Positions 1-11,755 of a stretch of DNA of 64,000 bases are shown here, in pieces. The translations under genes were made by a program, and so were the position numbers. This stretch comes from Buddleja alternifolia (Eukaryota; Streptophyta; Magnoliopsida; Lamiales; Scrophulariaceae): assembly GCA_019426215.1 (NCBI GenBank), contig CM033400.1, positions 12,260,568 to 12,324,567 of the forward strand, written 5' to 3'. How positions within the stretch are numbered: the stretch's first letter is position 1; the number at the start of each line of letters is the position of its first letter. The notes beneath the pieces were generated by a model. That model did no database searches, was not told the origin of the DNA, and saw nothing but the letters and a program-made list of their open reading frames with translations.

Positions 1-2646
1 ACAATCTACCACCATGGAAATTATTGAAAGCTCCTTTCTTCATATTGTCAATGCTTATTCCAGGTCCATCGTCTCCTGGAAATGACATAGATGTATTTTT
101 GGAACCATTGATTGATGAGTTAAAAGATTTACGTGATCATGGTATTGAAACTTATGATGCCTCAACTGGTACTAATTTTAGTTTACATGCAGCAATTTTG
201 TGGACTATAAATGACTTACCAGCATATGGAATAATATCAGGATGGAGTACAAAGGGGTATTTGGAATGTCCTGTATGTAACCAAAAAATGTGTAGCTTTT
301 GGTTAAGAAATGGAAAAAAAATATCCTAAATGGGTCATCGCCGTTTTTTAAAGCGCCATCACAAATGGATTAGTTTGAAAAGTGCTTTTGATGGTCAAAA
401 AGAAAATAGAGATAAACCAATTCCTTTGACGGGGGATGATGTGTTGGAACAATTAAGTTATGTTCGTCCAGCTTCGTTTGGAAAAACACAACCGAAGAAG
501 AGAAAACGTGATGGCGAATTGAACTGGAGAAAGTGTAGAATATTTTTTAGGTTGTCATATTGGAGGACTTTGAAGTTGAGACATAACCTAGATGTGATGC
601 ACATAGAGAAGAATGTATATGATAATATTCTAGGCACATGATTGGAGATTAATGGAAAAACTAAGGATAATATCAGGGCTCGATTTGATTTGCAATTATT
701 GGGTATCAGGCATGAATTACACCCAAAACTCGTTGGGAATTCTTATTTAGTGCCCCCTTGCATGCTATACATCAACTACTACTGAGAAAAGAAAGGTGTG
801 CTCATTTTTAGCCTCAGTGAAGTATCCAGATGATTATGCTGCAAGTTTGTCAAAGCGTGTTGATACTAAGAATTGTCGGCTTATAGGAATGAAACCCATG
901 ATTGTCATACTATCTTACAACAGTTGCTACCACTTTCAATACGTGGGTTGTTGAACGATAATGTGTGTGAGGCATTACATGGAGTTAGCGATTTCTTTAG
1001 AAAATTATGTTCAAAGGCATTGAATAGAGTTGAACTGGAACATCTCGAGGATCAAATTGTTTTGACGTTGTGCAAGTTAGAAAGAATTTTTCCACCAGCA
1101 TTCTTTGATATCATGATGCATTTACCTATTCATCTGGTATGAGAGGCAATGTTAGGAGGGCCTGTACAGTATCAGAGGATGTATCCTATTGAAAGGTAAG
1201 ATATATTTTAATGTTAGTAAGATATTATGTAGCTATATATATTTTCAATATTTCCTTCTTTTTATCAGTTAAGTTAAACATGTTCTACAGGTACTTATAC
1301 AAACTAAAGCAATACGTTGGTAATAAGGCTTTTCCAGAAGGATCAATGGTTGAGGGTTATATTGCTGAAGAGTATTTAACTTTCTGCTCGATGTACTTGA
1401 ACGATATTGAGACACAATTCAACAAAGCAGAACGTAATTATGAAAGACATAGAGACAAATCGCGAGAAAGATTGTCTGTGTTTTCTGAAAACTCACGTCT
1501 TGTAGGGAAAGGTGTCAATGATTATCTTGATGAAAAATAGTGGAAACAGGTTCATTCACATGTTTTGAAGAATTATGATGAAGTATTGACATTCATGAGG
1601 TACTATGGTACTGCATTATTGTAACTACGTTTTTGTTCGCACTTTAAGTATTATATTTGATTTTTGTATTGTCCTATTATTTGAATTAAATATATTTTGT
1701 AATTTAGTGAACATAAGGAAGAACTTAAACAAAATGGTTGCAGAAATGTGGAAAAGAATCACGAGGAGTTTTTCGCTAAATGGCTTGAACGACGTGTAAG
1801 TTTTATTTTACAAAAAAAGTTCTTCATATTGTTTAATTTGATTGATCATTCATTGACTCCGAATTCCACTAATAGATTGAAGTGGCGTCAAGTGAAGAAA
1901 CTTCACTTGTTACTGAGGATCTCTTACACTTAGCATACGACCCCGACAAACGGGTTACCCATTATGAGGGTTGTATTGTGAATGGTTTAAGGTTTCACAC
2001 TAAGCAACATGAGATGAATAAGAAAACTCAGAATTCTGGTGTGGTTGTCAAAGTTGAGGAGGAATCAGGCTATTGAGAGTATTATGGTGTTTTGACATAT
2101 ATAATTCAATTATATTATTTGGGAAACCATCATGTGGTGTTGTTTAAGTGTGATTGGTTTGAGGGTAAGTCAGTCCAGAAAGACAAGTACAACTACACGA
2201 GCATTAGCACATCAAAGCCATGGAAGACCAATGAGTCATATGTGTTAGCATCTCAAGCACAACAAGTGTTCTATGTTAATGACATCAAATTAAGCAATGA
2301 ATGGAAAATTGTAATTGAAGCACAAGGTCGAAGCTCATGGATTGTACTTGAGAGCAAAGCAGATGAATGTGTATTTACTAATGAATCATGCCAACAAAAT
2401 GAACTGCATAATACAGTTGAAATACAGGACTTTATTAGTGATCATATGGATTGGCATAGGAATGATATCCCACCTATAACCATCAATTCAAATGGAGTGA
2501 CACCTGAGGAAGAGCATGTTGACATATTTGTTGATATTCGAGATGAAGACGAAGATGAAGACTGCACATTGGCTGAATATGATGACGAAGAAGATGAAGA
2601 AGAAAATGCTGATGACAGCAAGGATGATTGTGGGACTGATGATTGA
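1..2646 (+). pseudogene. CACTA (En/Spm) transposase remnant, 5' end outside the window
   Basis: Translated in pieces, this stretch reads as a TNP2/Transposase_21 CACTA transposase in domain order. 24-641 is the TNP2 core, with DLPAYGIISGWSTKG, a CPVC zinc pair and HNLDVMHIEKNVYDN. 873-1142 and about 1290-1540 are DUF4218 (LLPLSIRG, MMHLPIHLV, then YLYKLKQYVGN), separated by an intron-like gap that starts with gtaaga near 1197. 2092-2646 is DUF4216 (VVLFKCDWF, ASQAQQVFYVND) and ends in a long Asp/Glu tail. The product would bind element ends and excise them. It is broken: an in-frame TAA at 327-329 sits where the family has Tyr (KIS-stop-MGHRRF), a TGA follows ILGT at 639-641, and further stops lie near 1141 and 2074. 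The N-terminal part is missing because the window starts inside the gene. The family call is firm; exon limits are approximate. Confidence 0.88.
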
Positions 2647-3433
2647 TTTTGCAGCCCTGCTACGCTTGCCGGCGCCAACTCCGGTGAGTTGCGTGCACTT
2701 GTTTCTTAGCATTTCTCAACGAGTGTGATCTGCTTTTGAAGAAGTTGTAGTAGCTACTCTACTACTTGATCATTTCTACTTGAAACAGAGTTTTAGTTTT
2801 CTTTTTTGAATTAACTCATTGTACTTGGAGTACGTCTTGAAATATAAATTTCGTAATGATTCTGCTAGTTTACTGTTGATTTGAGTTTTCGCTCATATAG
2901 TTATCTTAGTTAATGTGTTAATTTTTGGAATACGAGTCGCATATAGCTTTGCATAGTTATAATTTTGTGATGTTACATGTATTAGTGCCTATGTGTATGT
3001 GCTCGTGTAAGAAATTTAAATGTTTACAGTTCATATGATTATTCATTGAATTCATTAAGTTCAATAACTCTATTGGAAGTATGATTACTGAAGACATGTT
3101 CTTAGGATGGATATTGATAGCAAAGACCAAGCTAACATCGGGGAACATTTAAGCTTCTTCTGCTCATATTGAGGTGCCTGCAATTTGCTTTCTGTTTGTC
3201 ATACTTGGTGTAAAAGGATATACAATGTTAATCGGGCCATGTTATCATATGGAATAAAATACTAGATCTGTTTGAGTTTTTATCCTCCTTTTGCTGAATA
3301 GCAGATTTTTATCTTGAGATTGAGCAAGATATAGTATTGAGATTGTTTGAATTTTGCAAAACTGCAACTGCAAGATTGCGGAGCAGAGTTTTCTAACTCC
3401 CTACACAGAATCTGTTGTTTTCTTCTGCCTTAG
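2647..3433. other. Non-coding stretch between the CACTA remnant and the VPS13-like exons
   Basis: No ORF of substance is present. A 29-base exon-like piece at about 2655-2683 lies between an AG and a GTGAGT and may be the last transposase exon. The rest is AT-rich and intron-like. No terminal CACTA motif was found, so the 3' end of the transposon is not placed. Confidence 0.4.
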
Positions 3434-3784
3434 ATTTTATTGATGAAGCCTCTAGAGGCGTGAAACATCTCAATTGCACTGATGGTACTCTGCTTAGTGA
3501 AAATTATCAAAGAAGCTATTTGCTACCAGATTTGGTCCCAATTGGAGCTCCATGGCAGAAAATTCATCTTGATGCACCAAAGCAGAAGAAAATTTATATT
3601 GAACAATTTGACATGGGACCCATTAAACTGACATTGAGGTTAGCAGCTAGCTCGTTCCTAAGGCACAATGCTTTCCTAAAGTTCCTGTATCCATAATAAC
3701 ATTCCAATGATTTCTTGCTGCTTTTCCAGCACTCCATGAATCCTTAGGAATGGTGTTCTTACATCTGAAGAATCTCTTATTCAT
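3434..3784 (+). pseudogene. VPS13-like gene fragment (two exons)
   Basis: Two adjacent exon-like pieces read like the conserved C-terminal half of plant VPS13 (bridge-like lipid-transfer) proteins. The first, about 3434-3638, encodes DFIDEASRGVKHLN, LLPDLVPIGAPWQKIHL and KKIYIEQFDMGPIKLTL and ends at a GT. The second, 3730-3784, follows ttttccag, encodes STP-stop-ILRNGVLTSEESLIH and ends at a perfect GTAAGT donor. The exon phases match (AG|C gives Ser). The stop (TGA) sits where the family has Trp, so this is not a working gene. VPS13 proteins are several thousand residues long, so this is a tiny piece. It lies about 0.8 kb downstream of a CACTA transposase in the same orientation, which suggests capture by the transposon; decay of a resident gene is the alternative. 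Confidence 0.6.
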
Positions 3785-4889
3785 GTAAGTAGGGAACTTT
3801 CAAGGAAGACAAGAACAATCTCTAGACTTATTTCTCTCTGTGAACATACGAACAAATTAATTTCTTGTGACACTGGTTTATATCTGCTGTAAGATTGCAA
3901 CCTCAAAATGCTGAAGAGTTGGTACCAGATGCAGATTTTTGCTGATTGTGTGGAGTTGCAGCAGGATATTCTCAAAATTAATTTTGAACTTTAATCTTCT
4001 TATGTGAACATTTTAATTTGATGAACCATTTAGTTCTGTATGTAAATAACTCCACTAGTTATCACTTTTCACATTATGCTTTGCTGATTAAAAGGTTGAA
4101 CCTGAAAGTACTGTCATGTTGTCCTTTTCTTATGTGTATTTTAATTTGTGGATTGTGGGTATTACATCTAATGACTTATGTGAAAATTAATACTATCCTA
4201 TTTTTAGCGTTCTCTAAACAGTTTTTTCTTTTTCGAGAGATTCTCTAAACAGGTTAATACAAAAAAATTGCAGAATGTTAAGGAATGTGATAAATGGTTA
4301 AAAGGGCTTTCTTTCTTTTGAAGCTCGACTAGTAGAAATTGATAAAATATGTAAAGAAAATTAAGTAACTCGTGCTCAACTCGTATTTTTCTTGATTAAA
4401 GTTCATCCGAACTCGACTCAATTAACAATCAAATCAAGCTCAAACACAAATTTAGAAGCTCGACAATAATTCAAATAAGTTTGAACAAAAATTTGTTTGA
4501 CTCAACTCGACTTGTTTACAACCCTACAAGTTAGTATGGCTATACATAACTATTACCTAAAAATTTTAAGTTGCATAGAAAAACTATTTATTTGATAAAT
4601 ATTTTGAGATAAAAATTGGAGTTTTATTCTTTGTTTCATTCGTTTATTTTCTTTTTCTTTTCAACATAATAGAGTTAGTCATTAGGATTTTCCTGTGGCG
4701 GCTGTACCCAAAAAGAGAAAAAGTCTAAAAGCCCTTTTGCCCCTTTTATGTAATGTCACTTAATTTGGTTTGAAATTTTTTTATCTAAATAGAAATCGTT
4801 TTTGTATTTGAGATTGGTTGATCGAATCTCAATATTAGTCAAGTTAAAAATGATGACAATACATATACTTTAAACAATCAAAAACATAT
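3785..4889. other. AT-rich non-coding flank of the gypsy element
   Basis: No gene seen. 3785-4250 may be further intron or VPS13-derived sequence, but I could not match it. 4375-4530 has repeated aactcgac words (for example tcaactcgacttgtttacaa near 4500). A similar string recurs at about 12350-12375 on the other side of the gypsy insertion, so both may be parts of one older interspersed repeat. Confidence 0.4.
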
Positions 4890-5436
4890 TGATGATGTCA
4901 AAAATCGTCAGAGTATGAATATCACGTGTTTGACCATGTGGGGTGAAGGAACCGATCCAACACACGACAAACTAGGTGGAGGTTGGTGGATGTATAGACT
5001 GCACTTGATTATGGCGAGCTGCCTACGTACCCGAATTGTTGGGATCAAGTCTATTCGTAGTTCAATGACGGGGTTACTCTCTATTGCCAGTGTATTTTTA
5101 TTGGGGGAATAAATAATATGATAGTCAGCTACTTTCTCTCTCGCACTCTTTTTGGTGGGGAGAGCAGACGATCCCCTTTCCCAGCTCCTTTGAGGTATTT
5201 ATAGGGAGCTGGTAATGGACTATGGGCTTTGGGCTTTATTTTGTCAGTAGCCCAATAGGCTTAATGTTATTATGTTTAAGCTAATAAAATAGCCTTAGTA
5301 TTCTTATTGGGTCGCCAGCCCTTTTGGGCTTGACTAATATATTAACCGCGGACTTTGATCTACGAGAGAGGCCCCGACCAGAGCCGGTGACGTGTTAAAT
5401 TACCATAATGCCCGTAAACATTTTTGGCCCACATCA
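4890..5436 (-). repeat. 3' LTR of the gypsy element
   Basis: This is the left direct copy, 547 bp, starting tgatgatgtc and ending cccacatca. It is the 3' LTR because the element reads on the - strand. A TATA box (TATAAATACC on the - strand) lies at about 5195-5205. The weak purine-rich tract just inside it (5437-5455, - strand GGAGTGCGGGGCATA) is the likely plus-strand primer site. Confidence 0.92.
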
Positions 5437-5746
5437 TATGCCCCGCACTCCTGGGTTTATTCGGATGTTAGACCCGGGAGTATGAACGACCCTATGTGCA
5501 ACGCTATACAGTCCCATTTGGACTGGGGTGGAGGCATTAAATGTTTCTCCACCTGTTTTTCTTTAGTTACCCCCTTGGAGATATTTATAGAGTTGGTTAT
5601 GGGCCATTGACTAAAGCTTTATTTTCAGCCCATTAGAATATATATTAAACTAATAAATATGTATTTCATATTTATCAATCTAATTATTATTGTTGGCATT
5701 CGGGAGTAGAACGTCAATTCAATTGACAGTGCGATTTGCTCCCCCC

Positions 5747-5783
<37 letters not shown>

Positions 5784-6130
5784 GTATATATATACATATA
5801 CGCACGCTTGCCGCGAGGGAAATAACTGCAGCGAGGCAATATTAGCCGCATTGCCTCGCGGCTAGTTGCCATTGCATGGCATTAGCCATGCAATGGCAAT
5901 TGCATGGTAATGCTTGCATGGCAATCAATGGCAATTTTTTGCTTGTTTTGCTTCGAGGCGATTATTTTGCCTTGGGGCAATTTGATTTGAGGTAATTTAT
6001 TTGCCTTTATTCTCGAGGCTTGGGAGGAATTGATGTTTTTGGTCCAATTCTCATTGAAAGTAATTTCTATCTTCGAATAAGGGTTTCAGTAGTGGGCGGA
6101 TGTGTCGTCCGCACGTGATGAGAAGGGCGC

Positions 6131-6338
6131 CTAGCGGTCATGGTACTTGGTCTCGCAATCATGGTACTCATGGTACTTGGCCTCGCGCTCATGGTACTCA
6201 TGGTACTTGGCCTCGCGATCATGGTACTCATGGTACTTGGCCTCGCGGTCATGGTACTCATGGTACTTGGCCTCGCGATCATGGTACTCATGGTACTTGG
6301 TCTCGTGATCATGGTACTCATGGCACTTGGCCTCGCTT
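6131..6338 (+). repeat. 30-bp minisatellite
   Basis: About seven copies of a 30-bp unit (tcatggtactcatggtactt plus ggcctcgcgn) lie head to tail. Because 30 is a multiple of three, several frames stay open on both strands and give low-complexity peptides such as GTHGTWPRDH repeats. These are by-products of the repeat and not genes. Confidence 0.93.
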
Positions 6339-6404
6339 TTCCCCTTTTAAGTCTCTTGGTATATTTTGTAAATCCACAACTAAGAGATAAGAAGCGCATT
6401 GTAC

Positions 6405-6630
6405 TCCGTGGCTCCGTGAGCTCTAGCGGGGTATACCCCATGGCTTCACGAGCGCTAGGTTAACTACTTAATTGAATTGATGCGCCCCTTGGCTTCATGA
6501 GCACTAGCGGGGTGTCATGTACCCCTTGGCTTCACGAGCGCTAGTGGGGTGTTTTGTAACCCTTGACTTCATGAGCGCTAGTGGGATGTTTTGTACCCCT
6601 TGGCTGCATGAGCTCTAGCGGAGTACTTAG
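6405..6630 (+). repeat. Irregular 36-38-bp direct repeat
   Basis: About six diverged units share ggcttcatgagcgctagtgg followed by a short GT-rich spacer and accccttgg. They sit directly after the 30-bp minisatellite inside the gypsy element. No coding role is apparent. Confidence 0.7.
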
Positions 6631-7598
6631 TCATTTTTTACACACCATTGTCGGGATTTAATGAGTGCTAGGAGTGGTATGATGTTTGGTGAGCGTCAGG
6701 CTATTTAGAACGGAAGGAGGTCGCCTGATTCCGACCTTCAACATTATGGCCCCGCGGTCGCTTGTGCCTCGCCGTTGGCCGGTCGGCCGCGAGGCATGTC
6801 GCCTCACGGCTGTCCGCGAGGTTTGCGCCTCGAGGCGTGATTCCTCAGGGCGCCTTCTACTGGGGTGTTAATCGGGCTTATAACCTCATGGGTTTTTACT
6901 TGTGGCGACTTATGGATTTTTATATGCCTTATGTACATATCCATGTACTTTATCTTACGGTCGCTTCTTTTCTTGTAGGACTATGAGCTTGTCGAACGTT
7001 AGCAGCAGTCTTGTTTTCGTCTTCGCACATTTGTGGGCTACTCATTAGCTCTTCATAGGCTTTGAGTAAGCCACATATTTTTCTAACTCTATTGTCTCAT
7101 GATCTTTGGTGAGGTGCCCATGGTGACGTTATTTGTTAGCGCCGTGTGACGCTAATGGGTGCCAACGGTGGCATTATTATGCTCACAGCACGTTTTATCA
7201 TTTTTACCCCCAAGATTTGATTTGGTGGGTGAATAATTTTGACAGGTGGACTTAGCGCCTCATAAGGTTCCCTACCCCCACTCCTTAGTGTATTTGCATG
7301 GTTAATATCTTAGGGAGTGAGGATTTTACGGGGTAGATGTTATCTTTCACTAGCGGAGGGATAGCTTAGAGCTTGGTCTCACCCTTGATTTATGCCTTTT
7401 ATTTTATGTGGAGGCTTGGGTTGCCTCTCATGTTTTTAATTTTAGTGCGACTTTGGTCGTCACTTATTTTTAATTGTGTAATCTTAGTCCAGAACCTTAG
7501 TGGGAGGGGGGATGCTTTGCAGAGCCTCGACCTCTCTTGGTCTTGCTGCATAGATTATCAGGTGGGCATTCCTCATTTGAGTTTTTGTTAGCTCGGGC

Positions 7599-7622
7599 GG
7601 GGGGGGGGGGGGGGGGGGGGGG
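7599..7622 (+). repeat. 24-base G homopolymer
   Basis: An uninterrupted run of 24 G lies inside the gypsy element. Runs like this are prone to slippage and to sequencing error, so the exact length is uncertain. It is G-quadruplex capable. Confidence 0.9.
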
Positions 7623-9228
7623 AGGGTTCATGGATATTGACTATCTCTTTTTGCATACTCTGACAGTAAGCTACTTAGCTATTTTTCCCCGTATGCCCCC
7701 CTACTCCTTAATTGTGCTAGTTAAATTTAGGAGTAAGTGACCATATAGCTAGGGAGTTAGAAATTTTTTGTTCTATTTGACATGTAGTCATTGTCTACCC
7801 CCATGTTTAGGATGGTAGGGTTGAATAATATTTCCTATGGCTACTTAGTAACCAGCGCCATAGGTATCTCTTTATTAGGCGGCTACTAGCCTACAACTGG
7901 TATTTCTCTTGCTACTACTCACTTCATATACTACTCATTGGGGAGCAGATGTGCGAGTAGTATCAAAATAATTGACATATGGTGTCTTGACTATTCCGTA
8001 TTGGAATTCATCTTAAGGGGCTTAGATAGCTTTTAACATCATGCCTTAGGGTCATGAAGTGAAGTCGCACCTTTGGTTGGCCACCTTTTTCTTGCCATCT
8101 CTTTGGTGTTTGGTTATATCAACACATGGAGCGGTGCGGCCTATTTGCCTAATGTTTATTATTTAGTTGCGTGAGTAACACGGTTCGTGACACCAGTGGT
8201 CACTCGTAATTGGGGGCTTGATTGCCTTATATTAATTTTGTTCATAATCTCAGTCCATAACCTTAATGGGAGTGGGGAGACCTTTTGTAGGTCCTCAACC
8301 TCTCGGTATTTATGGAGGGATTATGGGGTTGCCCATCCTCAGGCGAGTCGTATACGGCTCGGAGGATTTTAGCGGTGCCACCCATGTTGACCTCAAGTGG
8401 GGTCACGTGTGATGTATATAAAACCTTCAGTGAGAGCTTGATAGCTTCCAGGGGCTGTATTGATGTTCTTGTTCTCCGCACTTATCGCGGCAACTCACAG
8501 AATAGCAGAAATAAACTAAATATTAAAAACTTGTAATAGCCTCAGTCGGAGTCGGTGACTCTGAGGCCTTTTGGTTTGCTATTCGACCATGACTTGAAAA
8601 AAACATTTAACATATATAAGGGAGAAGGGTGCTAATAAGCACTTGGCACAATATTCAATCATTCATGCAGAAAATAAAATGAGGGTGCACCTACGCACCT
8701 CAGAGCTTAAATTAAAAGGTAGTCAGCGTTGGTGGGCGTCCCCACTCAACGCTTGACTTGTTCAATAGTTATATATGAAAAAAAGATAGTTTTTGTTATT
8801 TGTTACCTGTTAAGGCCTCATAAGGATCGAACCTTTGTCAAGCTTGGGGGATGTTTCCCCGGAGGGTCATCTTGCTAGTGGTATCCACTGCCGGCATGCC
8901 CGTCACGCTGGAATCTTATCCAATAGCGGCAGTTGCTGTATTTTCTAAATAGGCATTGTCTGCTTAGGGTGGTATGTCGTGGCACTTGTCTTGTTCATAG
9001 ACATCTGACTGCTGGGATTTTGACCCAGTATGGACTAATTTGATCTTACCCCCCAAGCGACTTTCCTCTAGCAAGATTAAGTTCATCACTACTTGCTTCC
9101 TTTTGTCGCTATGACCCATGTCATCATGCTTCATCTGTTCCTATGCGGGTTGGAAATCTCACCCTCATGTGATAGGTAGATATGTCGGCTTAGAATAAGT
9201 TTAAGCTCGGCCTTCCCAAAATTACATG

Positions 9229-9513
9229 TTATGTGGAGGTGACTTTGATCACCAAAGATTCTGCCATCTTCGCAGAGTGGGCAGGAAATTCACCCAAAGA
9301 TGTAGGTGGAGACACCTCCCCTAATGCTCCCAACATCTCACCCGTGAATCCAGTGAAGGGTGGTGTCGATCGTTTGGAGCAGCGCATTGTCCACCCTAGT
9401 TGGGTAAAAGCATTGTAAAAGCGGATGATTGCTGAGCTCCCACTGTCGACCAGAATCTTCTTCACCCAGTAGTTGGAGATGGTCGCCGATTTTACTTTGG
9501 CATCACTTGTCAA
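9229..9513 (-). pseudogene. Gypsy aspartic protease remnant
   Basis: The 94-codon stretch contains KKILVDSGSSA, the retropepsin-type active site of plant gypsy elements, then FYNAFTQLGW and a GFTGEMLGALGEVS block. The protease cleaves the gag-pol precursor inside the particle. It is a fragment: nothing follows it downstream (no reverse transcriptase), and it sits 35 bases from the end of the gag remnant, so the normal gag zinc knuckle between them is missing. Confidence 0.75.
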
Positions 9514-9548
9514 TGGGATGTTGTTTTCTAGGTCTTGTAGTCCAAACT

Positions 9549-11215
9549 CTATGGTTTGTGATTAAGAAAGCGCTTGGTCAGCTGCTCGAGGAAGGCGATG
9601 GTACCGGCGGGCAGTCGGTTGAACCAGCTAAGCACCCTTCCAGAAAGGGCGGTTCTAAAAATCTTACAGTTGGCAGCATTACTGAGGTCGTACATGTCAG
9701 CCTTGGCGTTAAACTTGTCAAGATGCTCTTGAGGGTCTCTAGCTCCTTCATATTCACTCAGATGAGGTATCATAAGTCCTTTTGGCGAGGACTCTTGCCA
9801 AAATTGCCGGGCAAAAATGACTTCTTTTTGGGGGTACCTCGGCTAATGGCACCAGCTGCATATCTTCATATCATGCATAGTCCTCCATATTTCCATCTTG
9901 ACGGAGCATATACCCTCATCGGCCATCGTGCCTTGGCAGGGTCTTTACGGGGGTCAAGGATATATGACCCTTGCGTAGTGACCTCAGAGGGGTTGGCCTT
10001 CTATATCTTCTTCTCAGGAGCCTCTCGGGGGGTTATGCCTCACTATTCTCTCTTATTCATTGCTCCGCCCCCTTCACCGGGGATTTAAGGACTCTCTACC
10101 TTGGCGGGTGTATTGGCTAGGCTCCACTCGGCGAGGGTGGCTCCTGTTTTGGGGCTCCCGGCCCCTATGATCCGACTGAGGAGGTGGATCTTGTGCCCAC
10201 TTTTTCAATGACGGAGACACCTCTTGAGTGTTCCTCCCCTGAGGACCCTGTCCCCCAGCTGTTGTCGATACGGGTGCAGAATGTGATGGGTGTACCTGAG
10301 CGTATTACTGACCAGTCCGGGCGGCTGCGCGCCCAGATGCATCTTTAACTTAGGCTAGCAGTACCTCCTGGGTGATCTCGAGCACCCTGGTAGCAGGGGG
10401 TGGGATTACCGTTGGTGTAACAGGAGGAGCAGCCTGCTCGTTCGCAGGAGGTGGAGCGATGGGATTCTCGCCATTGACTGGACCGTTGGTTTGTAGCCTT
10501 TTGAGGCATATGGGATATTTTCTATCTTTTCCTCTAGGTGGCCTCTCATGCGGTGAGACCACGCTGTTTTCTTCTCTATCCTTTGCTGCCCCACTGACGG
10601 GTGAATTGGATTGTCTCAAGCCAATCCCACCGGAGGTCAGGGATTCATGACCTCGGCGGGGAGATTGGTCAAGCGCTCCTCGATGGGGGAGAATTTTCTC
10701 ACGAGGCTTCGGTCCCTGGTGACTAGATGGAGGGGACGGATCTTGCGGCCTCTTTTCCTGGGGTTGGGGAGCCTCATGACGGTTTATTGCTTGGGGTCTT
10801 GCCCCCTGCTGGCTGACGCTCGCTACGGATGTTCTCGGGCGTATTGTTGCATCGCTCTTGTAGCTGCGCGAACAGAGGCGTCCTCGACCAGAGCCAGCAA
10901 AGCCTCTTGGGTGATCTCGAACACCCTGGAAGCAGGGGATGGGATCACCACTGGTGTTGCAGGCGTCCCTTCTTGCTCGTTCTCCAGGGGAGGAGCAATA
11001 GGAGTCTCGGCGTTGGCTGGCGTAGTGGGAGGATTCCCTCCGCCCACATGAATGTTAGGCTGATCCTCATGTGTTTGGTTCAGAACTTCATTGGCCATGG
11101 TTTGCTGACCGTCGTTCGTCATCCTATCTCCAGTAATACGTGCTTGTGACCTAGTTTGCATGCTCAGTGGCTGGAACGAAGGTTCCCACAGACGACGCCA
11201 ATCTGATGATGTCAA
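9549..11215 (-). pseudogene. Gypsy gag remnant
   Basis: The N-terminal piece (10823-11215) starts beside the primer site and encodes a Pro-rich, charged leader containing SMQTRSQARITGDR and RVFEITQEALLALVEDA. A core capsid piece (9549-9773) matches the plant retrotransposon gag domain: YEGARDPQEHLDKFNAKADM, NAANCKIFRTALSG and SWFNRLPAGTI. The pieces are out of frame with stops between them. Part of the N-terminus is duplicated: 10350-10480 encodes PIAPPPANEQAAPPVTPT and RVLEITQEVLLA, about 540 bases from the near-identical text at 10870-11010. Gag would form the capsid; this copy cannot encode one continuous protein. Confidence 0.75.
11181..11201 (-). promoter_or_regulatory. tRNA primer-binding site of the gypsy element
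   Basis: On the - strand the sequence just inside the 5' LTR reads TTGGCGTCGTCTGTGGGAAC, close to the TGGCGCCGTCTGTGGGAA type common in plant gypsy elements. It fixes the transcription direction as - strand. Confidence 0.8.
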
Positions 11216-11750
11216 AAATCGTCAGAGTATGAATATCACGTGTTTGACCACGTGGGGTGAAGGAACCGATCTAACACATGATAAACTAGGTGGGGGTTGG
11301 TGCATGTATAGACTGCACTCGACTATGGCAAGCTGCCTACGTACCCGAATTTCTGGGATCAAGTCTATTCGTAGTTCGATGACGCGGTTACTCTCTATTG
11401 CCAGTGTATTTTTACTGGGGCAGTAGATAATATGATAGTCAGCTGCTTTCTCTCTCGCACTCTTTTTGGTGGGTAGAGCAGATGATCCCTTTTCCCAGCT
11501 CCTTTGAGGTATTTATAGGGAGTTGGTAACAGACTATGGGCTTTGGGCTTTATTTTGTCAGTAGCCCAATAGGCTTAATGTTATTATGTTTAAGCTAATA
11601 AAATAGCCTTAGTATTCTTATTGGGTCACCAGCCCTTTTGGGCTTGACTAATATATTAACCGCGGACTTTGATCTGCGGGAGACGCCCCGACCCGAGCCG
11701 GTGACGTGCTAAATTACCATAATGCCCTTAGACATTTTTGGCTCACATCA
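11204..11750 (-). repeat. 5' LTR of the gypsy element
   Basis: This is the right direct copy, 547 bp, starting tgatgatgtc and ending gctcacatca. A TATA box on the - strand lies at about 11509-11520. It differs from the left copy at roughly 30 positions by eye. Confidence 0.92.
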
Positions 11751-11755
11751 CATAT

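Larger units (their letters stand above)
5437..9228. other. Non-coding, repeat-filled interior of the gypsy element
   Basis: This is where pol would be expected, and no pol motif was seen on either strand. Contents from left to right: a (TA)n run near 5750-5780; gcaatggcatt words at 5800-5950; a 30-bp minisatellite at 6131-6338; an irregular 36-38-bp repeat at 6405-6630 built on cttcatgagcgctagtgggg; a 24-base G run at 7599-7622; and two diverged copies of one segment (about 7440-7580 and 8190-8340, both with agtccataaccttaatggga-like text). Confidence 0.6.
4890..11750 (-). mobile_element. Old, pol-less Ty3/gypsy LTR retrotransposon
   Basis: Two 547-bp direct LTRs (4890-5436 and 11204-11750) are flanked by the 5-bp target duplication catat (4885-4889 and 11751-11755). 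Each LTR reads TG...CA. Next to the right LTR lies the complement of a tRNA primer site, so the element is coded on the - strand with its 5' LTR on the right. Only gag and protease remnants are recognisable (about 11215 down to 9229). No reverse transcriptase, RNase H or integrase motifs were found in 5437-9228, which holds repeats instead. The LTRs differ at roughly 30 sites by eye, the most of any pair here, making it the oldest complete insertion. It probably moved by using proteins from a relative. Confidence 0.92.

Noticed and set aside
2442..2728. Small Ser-rich and Met/Lys-rich frames near 2442-2728
   Set aside because: They are alternate readings of the Asp/Glu-coding tail of the CACTA DUF4216 exon.
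5437..5610. Short + strand frame in the gypsy interior beside the LTR
   Set aside because: It overlaps the LTR edge, shows no motif, and is on the strand opposite to the element.
6067..6463. Three overlapping frames across 6067-6463 on both strands
   Set aside because: They are open only because a 30-bp unit repeats. The peptides are low-complexity 10-residue repeats with no family resemblance.
9429..10088. 219-codon + strand frame
   Set aside because: It lies opposite the gag/protease remnant on the - strand, whose translation matches known gag. The + strand product matches nothing I know and is an antisense shadow.
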